Assembly: GCF_002005225.1 (NCBI RefSeq)
Contig: NZ_CP019724.1
Span: 4,528,501-4,592,500 of the forward strand
DNA from: Streptomyces pactum
GTDB taxonomy: Bacteria > Actinomycetota > Actinomycetes > Streptomycetales > Streptomycetaceae
Direction of reading: 5' to 3'
Length of the DNA stretch: 64,000 nt
In this document: positions 16,842 through 29,900 of the stretch, in pieces
Layout of the letters: every line of letters starts with the position of its first letter
Numbering within the stretch: position 1 is the first letter of the stretch
Program-made: the position numbers and the translations under genes
Notes under the pieces: model-generated
Told to the model about the DNA's origin: nothing
Database searches by the model: none
The model's input: the letters and a program-made list of their open reading frames with translations, nothing else

Positions 16842-17647
16842 AGCTGCTCGACGGTCAGGTGGCGCTCGTGACGGGCGCGGGCGGCGGCATCGGCCGGGGC
16901 ATCGCGCTCCGGTTCGCCGAGGAGGGCGCGGCGGTCGCGGTGCACTGCCGTACGGCGGTGGAGGCGGCGCGGGACGTGGCCGCGCGGATCCGGGAACGCG
17001 GCGGCCGGGCGGTGGTGCTGCGGGCCGACCTCACCGACGAGGACGCCTGCCGGGAACTGGTGGAAGAGGCCGCCGACTGGGGCGGCGGAGGCGGCGGAGG
17101 GGGCGGACGCGGCGGAGGCGACGGACGCGGGGGACGGCTGACGGCGCTGGTCAACAACGCGGGCGTGCAGCCGCTGCGGGAGCTGCCCGGCATGACGGCC
17201 ACCGAGTGGCGGGCCGTGGTGGACACCAACCTCACCGGCGTCTTCGCGTGCACCCAGGCCGCGGCCCGGATCATGCGGGCCCAGGACGGCGGTGGCACGG
17301 TCACCCACATCGCCTCCATCGAGGCGGGCGCCCCCGCACCCGCCCACGCGCACTACGGCGCCTCCAAGGCGGCGGTCGTCATGCACGCCCGCTCGGCGGC
17401 GCTGGAGTACGGGCCGTGGGGAGTCAGGGTCAACTCCGTCTCCCCCGGCCTCATCGACCGGGACGGGCTCGAGGAGGCCTGGCCGGACGGCGTACGGCGG
17501 TGGCGGGAGGCGGCGCCCGCGGGGCGGCTGGGGCGGCCGGAGGACGTGGGTGACGCGTGCGTGTTCCTGGCGTCGCGGCTGGCGTCCTGGGTCACCGGCC
17601 ACGACCTCGTGGTGGACGGCGGGGTGACCGCACGCCCGTCGTGGTGA
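16838..17647 (+). CDS. Short-chain dehydrogenase/reductase
   Basis: 269-residue classical SDR, NAD(P)(H)-dependent. The cofactor loop is TGAGGGIGRGIA, and NNAG plus the Ser...YGASK catalytic set (IASIEAGAPAPAHAHYGASK) are present; the C-terminus reads VTGHDLVVDGG. An unusual poly-Gly insert (about residues 82-99, GGGGGGGGGRGGGDGRGG) between strand 3 and NNAG looks like recent GGC-repeat expansion. Start ATG 16838 overlaps the cupin stop. Substrate unknown. Last gene of the coupled block. Confidence 0.93.
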   Translation: MKLLDGQVALVTGAGGGIGRGIALRFAEEGAAVAVHCRTAVEAARDVAARIRERGGRAVVLRADLTDEDACRELVEEAADWGGGGGGGGGRGGGDGRGGRLTALVNNAGVQPLRELPGMTATEWRAVVDTNLTGVFACTQAAARIMRAQDGGGTVTHIASIEAGAPAPAHAHYGASKAAVVMHARSAALEYGPWGVRVNSVSPGLIDRDGLEEAWPDGVRRWREAAPAGRLGRPEDVGDACVFLASRLASWVTGHDLVVDGGVTARPSW

Positions 17648-17745
17648 GGCCCCGGCCCGGCACCCGGTGGGTCCGCGGTGAGCGGGGCGGCGCCCGCGTC
17701 CGTACGTATCCCCGAGGCAGTGGGTCCCGACGACGGAGATGCGAC

Positions 17746-19755
17746 GTGAGGTGTGGTGGCGGTGCGCGCACTGGAGGCCGGGAGCGAGGGGGCAGCGGAG
17801 GGTTCCGCCGAGGCGGAGGGTTCCGTCGAGGCGCGGGGGGCCGTCGGGTCCGGGGGCTGGTGCTGCTGGGCGCCGTGCTGGTCCTGCTCGTCCTCGGCGG
17901 CGCGGGACCGGCGTCCGCCCACGCCGTCCTGCGCTCCACCGACCCCGAGGACGGCGGCGTCCTCGGGCGGGCCCCGAGCCACGTCACCCTGACCTTCACC
18001 GAGTCCGTCGGACTGCGCGACGACTCCTTCCGCGTCCTCGATCCCGGCGGCCACCGGGTGCGCACGGGGGAGGCCGGGCACGCCGACGGCCGGCCCGACA
18101 CGGCCCGCGTCGCGCTGCCGGGTGAACTCGGCGAGGGCACCTACACCGTGGCCTGGCGGGTGGTGTCGGCCGACAGCCACCCCGCCTCCGGCGCCTTCAC
18201 CTTCTCGGTCGGCAGGCCCTCCGCGACGGCCGCGCCCGTGGACACCGGTCCCACCGAGGACCCGCTGACCTCCACTCTCCACAAGACCGCCCGTTATCTC
18301 GCCTACCTCGCCGCCGCCCTGCTCATCGGCACGGCCGCCTTCGTCGCCCTGTGCCGCCCGCCGGACCCCGCCCCCCTGCGCCGGCTCCTGGTGGCGGGCT
18401 GGTGGACCCTGCTGGGGACCACCGTCGCCCTGCTCCTGCTGCGCGCCCCGTACGAGGCGGGGACGGGGCCCTCGGCGGCCCTCGACGCCGACGCGCTCGG
18501 CGGCACCCTCACGACGCGGCCCGGCGTGCTGCTGCTGGTCAGGCTGGCGCTGCTGGTGCCGATCGGGCTGTTCCTCGTCCGCACGGCCCGCGGGGACCGG
18601 CACCGGGCACGCACCCCGCTCGCCGCCGCGGCGGGCACCGTGCCGGCCGTCGGCCTCGCCCTGACCTGGGCCGCCGCCGAGCACGCCGCCGCCGGGATCC
18701 AGGTGCCGGTCGCCATGACGTCGTCCGTCCTGCACCTGCTCGCCACGGCGGTCTGGCTCGGCGGTCTCGTGGCCCTGCTCGCCACCCTGCGCTCCTCCCC
18801 GGACGCCGCCACGGTGGCCCGCTTCTCCCGTACCGCCTTCGCCTCCGTGACCGTCCTGGTCGTCACCGGCGTCTACCAGTCCTGGCGCGGCCTCGGCTCC
18901 TGGCCGGCGCTCACCGAGACGACGTACGGCAGGCTGCTGCTCGCCAAACTGGCCGGGGTGGCCGTTCTGCTGGCCGCGGCGGCGGTCTCACGGCGGTGGA
19001 CGGCCGCGTGGGTGACGGTGGGGGCGGGGGCGGCCGCGGGGGCCGGGGCGGCGGTGGCGGTGGGCGCGGCGACCGCCGACCGCGACCCCGACCGCGAGCG
19101 CGTACGTGAGCGGGTGCCGGAGCCGGTGGGCGGCGGGTTGGTGGGCGAGCCGGTGGGCGGTCCACCGTCGCGAGTGCCGGAGCCGTCCGGGCCGGAGCCG
19201 TCCGGGCCGGGCACGGGGGCGGGGGCGGGGGCCGAGTCGCCCGAGCCGGAGCCGTCCGCCGCCGGGGCCGCCCACCGGCGCGGGCTGCGCCGGTCCGTCC
19301 TGGCCGAGGCCGTCGTCGCGGCCGTCGTCCTGGTGTTCACGACCGTGCTCACCGGCACCCCGCCGGGCCGGGTGGCGGACGAGGCGGCACGGGCCGTACC
19401 CGCGGGCGGGGTGCTGCCCGCGTCCGTCACCACGATCCCCTTCGACATCGGCGCCTCCGGCCGGGGCACGGTCCAGATCACCCTGGACCCCGGCCGCACC
19501 GGCGACAACGCGGTGCAGGCCGTCGTCTTCGGCCCCGACGGCAGTCTGGCCGCCGTACCCGAACTGCGCCTCTCCTTCACCCTCCCGGACCGAGGCGTCG
19601 GCCCGCTCGACGCCGAACTGGTCGACCGGGGCGGCTACTGGAGCGCCAACTCCCTCACGCTCCCCCTCCCCGGCACCTGGACCATGAAGGCGACGGTCCG
19701 GGTGTCGGAGATCGACCAGGTGAGCGAGACGAGGCGGATACGGATCGAGCGGTGA
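17746..19755 (+). CDS. CopC-CopD fusion copper resistance/transport protein
   Basis: 669-residue membrane protein. A Gly/Arg-rich leader and signal helix (VRGLVLLGAVLVLLVLGGAGPASA) release the CopC beta-barrel that starts AHAVLRSTDPEDGG, with the copper-ligand His right after cleavage and WRVVSADSHPASGAFTF near its end. A CopD multi-helix region follows from HKTARYLAYLAAALLIG to ATLRSSPD and VTGVYQSWRGLGSW. A Pro/Glu/Gly-rich loop and a C-terminal extracytoplasmic YtkA/FixH-like domain (TTIPFDIGASGRGTVQITLDPGRTGDN) complete it. GTG at 17746 has GGAGAT upstream. It probably loads or imports copper for secreted cuproenzymes. It stops only 4 bp from the convergent GAP1-like gene, with no terminator between. 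Confidence 0.92.
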   Translation: MRCGGGARTGGRERGGSGGFRRGGGFRRGAGGRRVRGLVLLGAVLVLLVLGGAGPASAHAVLRSTDPEDGGVLGRAPSHVTLTFTESVGLRDDSFRVLDPGGHRVRTGEAGHADGRPDTARVALPGELGEGTYTVAWRVVSADSHPASGAFTFSVGRPSATAAPVDTGPTEDPLTSTLHKTARYLAYLAAALLIGTAAFVALCRPPDPAPLRRLLVAGWWTLLGTTVALLLLRAPYEAGTGPSAALDADALGGTLTTRPGVLLLVRLALLVPIGLFLVRTARGDRHRARTPLAAAAGTVPAVGLALTWAAAEHAAAGIQVPVAMTSSVLHLLATAVWLGGLVALLATLRSSPDAATVARFSRTAFASVTVLVVTGVYQSWRGLGSWPALTETTYGRLLLAKLAGVAVLLAAAAVSRRWTAAWVTVGAGAAAGAGAAVAVGAATADRDPDRERVRERVPEPVGGGLVGEPVGGPPSRVPEPSGPEPSGPGTGAGAGAESPEPEPSAAGAAHRRGLRRSVLAEAVVAAVVLVFTTVLTGTPPGRVADEAARAVPAGGVLPASVTTIPFDIGASGRGTVQITLDPGRTGDNAVQAVVFGPDGSLAAVPELRLSFTLPDRGVGPLDAELVDRGGYWSANSLTLPLPGTWTMKATVRVSEIDQVSETRRIRIER

Positions 19756-19759
19756 CGGG

Positions 19760-21939
<2,180 letters not shown>

Positions 21940-21943
<4 letters not shown>

Positions 21944-24051
21944 GTCCGCTCCCCTCCTCGGGCGTCCTCCACCGGCACCGCCTCGAACGCGGGCGTCTCC
22001 CCCAGGGCGAACGTCCCGGCGCCGCCCGGTACGTCGATGAGCCCGTGCATCGCGAGCAGCGACAGCAGGGGCTCCAGCACCCGCCTGGGACCGGCCCCGG
22101 CCGGATAGCGGCCGTGGTCCTCCTGGCCGCCGGTGGCGGAGGCGACGTGCAGGGTGCAGCGGCGGATCGCGTCGAAGGGGCGCAGCCAGGCCTGGCCGGC
22201 GTGCCGGCGCAGCAGCCGGTGCACGTCCCGGCTCTCCTCCCGCATCAGCGCCGGGTCCAGGGCGGTGGCCGGCGGCCGGTCCAGCCACCGGTCGACGGGC
22301 GGCTGGAACCTGAGCAGGTCCGCCTTGCCGAGCACCATCGCGGCCGCCACGTCCAGATAGGGCCCCTTCTTCGGCAGACGGTCCAGGACGGTGCCGAAGG
22401 CGAGGTCGCCGTCCCGGTTCACCTCCACCCCCAGGCGTTCCCTGGCGTGGTCCAGATGCGGCAGCGGCAGGGCCAGCGCCGGGTCGACCACGAAGACCAG
22501 GGCGTCGATCCCGAGCAGGAACCGCAGCGCGGAGTCGGTCCGGACGAGGTCCTCGCCGCCGAGGTCGAAGAAGGCGACCGGCCGTACCCGCCCGTGGGCG
22601 TCGGTGATCAGCAGGGACTCCACGAACCGGGCGAAGCCGTCCAGGCCGACGCCGGGGGTGTGGTCCAGGACCCTGCCGTTGCGCAGGGGCTGCACCCACT
22701 CCCGTACGAAGCGGGCGTGCTGCTCCGGGTTGACGGACTGCCACTTGAGGCCGAAGGGCTCCAGCCCGCCGTCGGTGATCGCCGCGATCATCTGGGTCAG
22801 CAGATGGCTCTTGCCGGTGGACGACTGGCCGACCATCGCGACGGTCAGCGGCCGCCCGTAGGTGAGGTACGGCACCGGGATGTAGTGCTCGGGGAAGTCC
22901 GGGTCGGCCGTGCACTTCTGGACGGCACCGCGCATGACGTCCTGCCGGCGCAGGGGGTTGCCGATGCCGGTGGGGTCCAGTGGCCGGTACTGCATCTTGT
23001 TGTCGGTGACGTACAGCGCCGTGAGGTCGAGCCGGATGGTCTCCAGGCAGTACGGGCAGAGCACTCCGCCGTCGTCCTCCCCGGCCGCTCCCGGCTCCGG
23101 CCCCGAAGGGGCGGTGGGCGCCTGCCGCTTGAGCCGCAGCGCCTGCTCGAAGCCGTCGGCACCGTCCTCCCGGCGGCCGGGCGGCTCGGCGGCGGAGATG
23201 GCGAGCGCGACGCGTCGGGCGGCGCCCGGCGCCAGCAGGTCGAGGAGCTCGGCGGGGGTCGGCCGGTCGGCCGCCCGCGGGGCGAACGCGTCGCGCAGCG
23301 TCCGGGCGAGCATCCGGTGCTCGTCGAGGTCGGCCGGCGCCCGGTCGGCGTGGCCGGGTCTGCCGGTCACGAGCTGGTAGAGCACCTGGGCCGCACTCCA
23401 CACCGCGTCCCGGGGGTCGGTGAGCCCCTCGCCCCGGCGCTGTTCGGGCGAGCAGTAGGGCGACCGGCCCCAGGGGCGCCTCGGCCGTCCGGTACGGGCC
23501 ACCCCCTCCAGCCCCCAGAGCTGCGCCGAGGCGCCGTCCCACAGCACGGTGGAGGGCGAGACGCCGCACGGCACCAGGCCCTGGCGGTCCAGCACGTACA
23601 GGGCCAGCAGCAGGTCCCGGGTGAGCCCCCGCTGGTCGGTCGCGGACATCACATGGGTCCGTGCGGCGGCGGCGCCGCGCGGTGCCGCGTACAGCAGGAA
23701 CGGCTCCGCCGCGTCCAGGTCGTAGCCGATGATCCGGGGGAAGAGGCCCCCGTACTCGGTGTCGTCGAGCGCCCGGTACAGGGACAGGGCGGTGCCCGCC
23801 TCCGTGTCCAGCAGCTCACGCGCGCCCGGGTTGGCGGCGTCGGCGGTGGTCAGGCGCACCTGCACGCACTGCTGGCCCTCGTCGTCGAGCAGGCCGTTGC
23901 GGACCAGTTGGGGCAGCAGGGGATCGCGGCGGGACTCGGGCCCCAGACGCACGGGGGCGACGCGGCGCCGCCCCGAGGGCGTGGTGAACGCGAGCGTGGC
24001 CGCCCGCGGACCGCCCGGCCCCGTCGTGTGCCGGTGGGTAGTGCTGGTCAC
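21940..24051 (-). CDS. Pseudokinase - zinc-ribbon - TRAFAC-type GTPase fusion
   Basis: 703 residues. Residues ~50-270 resemble a protein-kinase C-lobe: LLLALYVLDRQGLVPCGVSPSTVLW in place of HRDxKxxN, WGLEG for DFG, then GRSPYCSPEQRRGEG for the APE segment and DAVWSAAQVLYQLVTGRPG. The catalytic Asp and metal Asp are missing, so it should be inactive. A CPYC knuckle follows (332-335, possible partner Cys near 380). The C-terminal GTPase has P-loop GQSSTGKS (408-415), switch II-like FFDLGGED (495-501), VFVVDPA, and GKADLL in the NKxD position. This resembles DO-GTPase/TRAFAC-clade proteins of bacterial conflict systems. GTG 24051 overlaps the upstream TGA. Confidence 0.8.
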
Positions 24052-26957
24052 CGCGGATCGCCGTCCCCTCGCTCGTACGGACTGGCCGGGTCGGCCGGGT
24101 CGGCCAGGCGGTAGGAGTCGGCCCGGTCGCCCGTGTCGGCCGGGTCGTACGGGTCCGCCCGGTCGAACGGGTCGGCCGGGTCGTAGGTGTCCGGCCGGGC
24201 GTACGGCTCCGCCGGGGCGCCCGTGTCCGCCCGGTCGTTCGCCTGACGGCGGCTGTCCGCGCGCTCGTACCTGTCCCGGCGCTCCTTCCGGTCCGTGTGC
24301 TCGTCCCCGTCCGTCTCGTCGTGTCGGCCGCTCCGGCCGTAGGTGTCCGTCCCGTCGTAGGAGGCGGCCCGGTAGGGGTGCCGCGGGCCGTACGCGTCCG
24401 GCCGGCCGTACGGGTCCGTGCCGTCCGGGCCGGGGCTCTGGCGGGGGCGGACGGTGTCCACCACGCCCATCCGCAGCGGGGTGAGCCGCAGCAGGCCGGC
24501 GTAGCGGCCCGAGGACGTCCACAGCACCGTTGCGGGCTGCGTCGAGCCGTTCGTCTCCCAGGCCTTCTCCATCTCGTCCCGCATCGCCCGCGGGGCGAAC
24601 CTGATCCACACCGCGGCGGCCGGGTCGCGGCTGAGCAGCGTGCCCTGCTCGGGTGAGGAGAGCTGCACCACCGCCTGCCGGTCCGCCTCCGTGCCGACGA
24701 GTTCCGCCAGGCCCCGCGGGTCGGTGCCGAGCAGGCTCGCCGAGGTGGCGCGGACCCGGCGGGCGGCGGCGAACGGGGGCGGCGCCAGCACCCCGTTGTG
24801 CCGCAGGTGCCGGCGGGCGGCCGACAGCAGTTCGCGCACCCGTTCCTCGGTGCGTCGCAGGGCGAGCGCACCGGCCTGGCCGCGCTCCACGGCACCCCAG
24901 TACGGATCCATCGCCACCAGGGCGGCGTCCGTCAGGTCGGCGGCCAGCGTGGCGACCAGCTCCGGGCCGCCCTCGCCGTTCTCCCGGTCCAGCCAGCGCG
25001 GCGCGCTCGCGGCGCGGTCTTCCCACGGCGCCCCGGCCGGCCGCTCCCCGGCGGGTTCGTCCCACGCGGGCTGCCCGTCGGGCCGGGCGTACGCGCTCGC
25101 CCAGTCGGCGTCGTCGTCCCCGGCGAACGCGTCGGTCTCCAGGACCGAGGTGCTGGAGAGCCAGTCGTCCTCGGCGAGCGTCCCGGCACCGCCCCCGGCG
25201 CCGTCCCCGGCGCCGGACCCGCCGCCGGCCGCGGGCCGCTCCGGCTCGGGCACCGCCTCGGCCTCCGCGGCGGCGGCCGTGGCCCGCAGCATTCCGGCGA
25301 CGGACCGGGCCGCGTCCGCGCAGTACAGGCGTTCCTCCACGGCCCAGTGCTCCCGGACCGCCTCGGCGAGCAGCGCGTCGAGCTCGTCCAGGGCGCGGCG
25401 GAGCGCGGCGGTGGCGTGGCCCGGAGCCCACGCGCCGGCCGCCGCGCGCCAGAGCCGGCGTACCGTCTCGGCCGCGACGCCGAGGGCCAGCAGCAGGCCC
25501 ACGGTGCTCACCCAGCGCGGAGGGTCGGCCGCGTACGCCGAAGCCGCCCCGGCCGCGGCGCCGGTGCAGGCCGCGACCCGGGGGGCCACGGCCCAGCGGC
25601 CGGTGCGGCCGGTCTCCCGCAGCCTGGCCGTGCCGAGCACCGCCATGCCGACGAACAGCAGCGGGACGGCGAGCGCCAGCGCCAGCAGCGGTCCCTGCCA
25701 CAGTGCGCCGAGCAGGCCCGCCGCGGCAGCCGCCGCCGGACCGGCGACCGCGGCGACGTCACCGCGGTCCCGCGCCCCGTCCTGGTCACCGGCGGGGCCG
25801 GTCACGTCACCGGACGGGCAGGCGGCGAGCCTCGGCAGCAGTGCCGTACCCGGCACCGGCTCCACCCGTCCGGCCAGGCCGGTGAAACGCTGGGCCACCG
25901 ACCGCAGGGTCAGGCCCTGGCCCAGCAGTTTTCCGGCGAACTCCTTCAGGCCCTCGCCGATCCGCTCGCCGGTGCCCTCCGCCGAGGGCACCCGCAGCCC
26001 GAGGGCCGCGAGCCGGGCCGCCGCCTCGGCCGCGGACGCCGTCGCGCCGCCGCCGCGCAGGGCGGCGCCCACCAGTTCCCGGTAGGAGTCCAGGTCGTGG
26101 CGTGCCTGGTCCACGTCCGCCTCGAACGCCTCCCGGCGGGCGGGCCGCAGCAGCCCCGGCAGGGAGCCGAGCCCGGCCAGCGCGTCCTCGGCCCGGTCGA
26201 TGGCCTCGGCGCACGCGCGGTACGCGTCGTCCGCCACCCCGTCCGGGTCGCGGTGCCGTTGGCCCCGGGCGCCCCGGCCCGTCACCAGGCCCCGCAGCGG
26301 CTCCGGCAGGTCGGCTCCCGACGAGGCGGTCGCCAGTACGTCCGGCGCGAGTTCGGTGTCCTCGCCGGCGAACCGGGCGAGCGCGTCCCGCCAGGCCCGG
26401 TCGCGCACCTCCGGCGGCAGGTCCTGCTCCAGCAGCCGGACGCCGGGCGCGGCGACGGCGTCGGGCAGCGCCTCCAGGCGGTCGAGGACCGTCAGATAGA
26501 CGTCCGGGACCGACAACACGTCCACCAGGACCGCCAGGGCGTCCGGGTCGTCGGGCGTGGGCCGTTCCAGGGCCGTCCGGGCGGAGCGCAGGTCGCCCGC
26601 CCACAGCAGCGCGCAGCCGGAGGCCCGCAGCACCGCGGGCCGCACCAGCCGGCGGTCGGGCTGGAACGCCTCGCCCTCACCCGCGTACGAGCCCGGCGCG
26701 CTGCCCACCAGGAGGACCAGGATCCTGACCTCGCCCACCGCGCGGTAGCCGGTGAGCAGTTCGTACTGCGGCTGGTGGTCGGTGAGCCCGGCCGGGGTGT
26801 CGACGACCAGGAACAGGGGGTCGTCGGGCTCCGGCAGACCGGCCTGGCCCAGTTGCCGGGCGACCCTGGCGCGCAGGGCGGGCGGGGTGTCGAGCTCCGC
26901 CGCGCCGGAGCGCAGGTCCAGGTGGATGACGGCGTCGGACTCCTCGGGGGTGCTCAC
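24048..26957 (-). CDS. Large membrane protein of GTPase/tubulin cluster, unknown
   Basis: 969 residues, no family recognised. The N-terminal ~370 residues look like a soluble domain with a central strand pattern (DPLFLVVDTPAG, EVRILVLLVGSAPGSYAGEG) and long helices. Hydrophobic segments cluster around residues 400-510 (GLLGALWQGPLLALALAVPLLFVGMAVLG and STVGLLLALGVAAETV). A helical cytoplasmic-looking domain and a disordered tail of Asp/Pro/Tyr/Arg-rich repeats (DPADPFDRADPYDPADTGDRAD) at 24060-24300 complete it. GTG 26957 and both ends overlap neighbours by GTGA, so expression is tightly coupled to the tubulin-like and GTPase proteins. A membrane platform for the cytoskeletal/GTPase components is an inference. 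Confidence 0.75.
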   Translation of the reverse strand: MSTPEESDAVIHLDLRSGAAELDTPPALRARVARQLGQAGLPEPDDPLFLVVDTPAGLTDHQPQYELLTGYRAVGEVRILVLLVGSAPGSYAGEGEAFQPDRRLVRPAVLRASGCALLWAGDLRSARTALERPTPDDPDALAVLVDVLSVPDVYLTVLDRLEALPDAVAAPGVRLLEQDLPPEVRDRAWRDALARFAGEDTELAPDVLATASSGADLPEPLRGLVTGRGARGQRHRDPDGVADDAYRACAEAIDRAEDALAGLGSLPGLLRPARREAFEADVDQARHDLDSYRELVGAALRGGGATASAAEAAARLAALGLRVPSAEGTGERIGEGLKEFAGKLLGQGLTLRSVAQRFTGLAGRVEPVPGTALLPRLAACPSGDVTGPAGDQDGARDRGDVAAVAGPAAAAAAGLLGALWQGPLLALALAVPLLFVGMAVLGTARLRETGRTGRWAVAPRVAACTGAAAGAASAYAADPPRWVSTVGLLLALGVAAETVRRLWRAAAGAWAPGHATAALRRALDELDALLAEAVREHWAVEERLYCADAARSVAGMLRATAAAAEAEAVPEPERPAAGGGSGAGDGAGGGAGTLAEDDWLSSTSVLETDAFAGDDDADWASAYARPDGQPAWDEPAGERPAGAPWEDRAASAPRWLDRENGEGGPELVATLAADLTDAALVAMDPYWGAVERGQAGALALRRTEERVRELLSAARRHLRHNGVLAPPPFAAARRVRATSASLLGTDPRGLAELVGTEADRQAVVQLSSPEQGTLLSRDPAAAVWIRFAPRAMRDEMEKAWETNGSTQPATVLWTSSGRYAGLLRLTPLRMGVVDTVRPRQSPGPDGTDPYGRPDAYGPRHPYRAASYDGTDTYGRSGRHDETDGDEHTDRKERRDRYERADSRRQANDRADTGAPAEPYARPDTYDPADPFDRADPYDPADTGDRADSYRLADPADPASPYERGDGDPR

Positions 26958-29900
26958 TGCGCGTCACCGTCCCAGGGGTTGCGGCGGTCACGGTCGGGGG
27001 CGTCGGCGTCCGCCGGCTCATCCCACGGCGCCCTGGGGCGCTCGGCACCGTCCCCGGCGGCGACGCGGTCGCCCTCGTCACGGTCCGCGCCGTAGAGGCG
27101 GCCATCGCCGGCCCGTGCACCGTTGGCACCGTCCCGCCGCGTGCCCCAGCCGTCCGGATCCTCGTCCGCTCCTCCTCCGAACCGCTCCCCACGACCGCCG
27201 CCGTACGGCTCGTCACGGTCGCTCCCGGACGCGCGGCGGGGCTCCGTCCCGCGGTCGCTCGCGGGCTCCCGTCGCGCCGTTTCGCCGTACCGCCCACCGC
27301 GTCCGGTGCCGCCGTACGGGTCGTCGTGGTCGTCGCCGGGCGTGCGGCGGGGCCGTCCGGCCTCGTGGTCGTCCGCGGGTGTGCGGCGCGGCTCCGTCCC
27401 GTAGTCGTCCGCGGGCGCTCGCCGCGGGCGTTCGGCGCGGCCGGTGCCGTACGGGTCGTGGTCGTCGGTGGGGGTCCGGCGGGGTCCGGCGTCGTAGGCG
27501 TCGGCGGGCGCGCGGCGGGGACTTGCGTAGTCGTCGTCCGCGGTCGTGCGGCGGGGGCGTTCGGCGCGGCCCGCTCCGTACGGGGCGTCGCGGTCGGTGT
27601 GGTCGCCGGTGGGTGGGCGGCCGGTGTCGTGGTCGTCCGCGGTCGTGTGTCGTGGGCGTTCGGGGCGGCCCGCTCGGTATGGGGCGTCGCGGTCGGTGTG
27701 GTCGTCGGTGGGTGCGCGGCCCGTGCCGTAGTCGTCGTCCGCGGTCGTGCGGCGGGGGCGTTCGGGGCGGTCGTCCGGTGCGGGCCGGCGCCGTGAGCCG
27801 GTGGTCTCCGCGCGGTACGCGGTGACCGTCTCGCGCGGTGCCGTGCCCCAGTCGTCGTCATCGTGGACGGCCCGCCGGGGCGCCGGCAGGTCGTCGGTGA
27901 CACGGGGCCGCACCGTGCCGAAGCGGACGTGCTCCAGCAGGGTGCGCAGCGTCGGCTGGACGGCGCGCTGGTCGCCGAACTCGGTGTCCAGAGCGGCCGG
28001 GAGGGTCTCCGCCCAGAACTCCCACAGCGGCCGGACCCACCCCTCGACCCGCTCGCCGCCGCGCTCCCGGCGGTCCGCCAGCAGTTCGAGCTGGCGCGGG
28101 GCGGTCTTCTCGACCAGGTCGACGAAGAGCGGGTGCGGTTCGCTGCCCGCCCGCGCCAGCCCGGCCGGCTGCGCCCCCATCAGCTCGCGGCAGTAGTCCT
28201 CCACGGTCCGCTCGTCGTCGAGGACGGTCCAGCGCTCGTACGAGCGCAGCAGCTCCGCCCAGCTCGACACGCCGCCGGGGAAGTCCCCCAGCCGCAGCCG
28301 GACGCCGGGGACGTGGGAGCCCTCCTCCGGGAAGAGCCGCAGCCGGATGCGGGCCGGCGAGGCCGGGTCGCCGTCCACCACGTCCACCTGGCCGTTCCAC
28401 ATGCAGCACAGCAGCCGGTGCAGGATGGTGCGCCGGTCGTCCTCGCCGCTCACCATCCAGCTGTCCCGGAAGCCGAGCCGCTGGCGCCAGCGCAGCACGT
28501 CGTGGGCCTGCTCGGAGTCCTTCGCCCGGGCCCACTGGCGCAGCACCTTGCGGGCCTCGGGCACCTGGGTGAGGCTCATCTCGCTGCGGAAGAGGACCAC
28601 GGTGACCGAGTCGCTCTCCACCCCGCGGTACTCGACGGAGTTCTTCGCGTCGGAGGGCAGCCGCAGCGTCTTGCCCAGGTACTCCTGCACCTCCTCCACC
28701 GCCTGCACCCGCGGATACGTCACCAGCGCCCGCAGCGGCCCGGTCCCCTCCGGGGTGAAGCCCACCGGCAGCAGCCCGGTCAGCTTCCGCCCGAACAGGT
28801 CCAGCGCCTCCTTGCTGACCTGGTCGGTGGCGCCCTGGTCGCCCGCCGCGGCGGCCAGCAGCGTGCTCATGGCCGGCAGCAGCGGACGCTCCTCCAGACG
28901 CTCGCCGCTCTCCGCGAACAGCCGGGTGATCCGGCCCTCCAGCAGCGCCTTGACGGTCGCCACCGCGCCCTCGGGGTTGCGGCGGCTGACCGCGTGGACC
29001 GTGCGCCAGGTGTCCCCGCCGACCAGCCGGAGCAGCAGTGCGGCCTCGTCGTCGGTCTCCCGCAGGCCCTCCCGGCGGATCAGCCGGGTGACGACGTCCT
29101 CGTAGAAGTGGTTGAGGGTGCGCTGCGGCGGCAGCAGGTACGAGATGCCCGTGCGGTCCTCGTAGAGTTCCAGGCCCTTTTGCTGGGACACCTTGCGTTC
29201 CTGGTCGCTGTGCCTGCGGAAGGCGTTCACCAGGCGTCCGAGGTCGGCCCCGGCGGTGTCCGCCTGCGGCTGCCAGTGCTGCTGCTGCTCGCGCCACGCC
29301 TCGTGCCACACCGTCCGGCAGCGCCACCGGTACCAGTCGTCCTGCTCCTGGACGGCCGCCTGGACGTCCTCGTCGCCCCAGCGGGCCGGGGACATGCCGG
29401 CCAGCCGGCCCTTGATGCGCGGGGCCTTCGGCGGCTGCTCGGTCACGCCGGGCGGACGCTGGGGGGCGCGGGAGCGGTTGTCCAGCATGCCGAGGAAGCC
29501 GAGCCGGGTGATCGGCTCGTCGCTGTCCGGGACGCCCCGCACGACGCGTTCGGCGAGGAAGGGGTCCACGGTCTGGAGCAGCTTGTCGATGGCGGGGCGG
29601 GGCGCGAACCGGTCGGCCATCACGGCGGCCTGGCGTTCGGCGTCGGCCCGCAGGTCGGACAGCAGCCGCTGCATGTCCGAGATCCGCTCGCCCAGGGCCT
29701 GTTCGATGTTCTTGCCCCCGCGCGGCAGCGGATCCGGCTCGGGCACGTCCAGTTGCCTGCGCTCCCAGAGCTCCTCGAGGTGGGAGTCGGCGAACAACTG
29801 GCGGATCATCGGCACCGTACTGTCCCGCTGTACGGTGCGCGGCCGTTCCACGAGGTCGGTGACGGCCTCCCGCAGCAGCCGGCCGGCCACCAGGTCGGCC

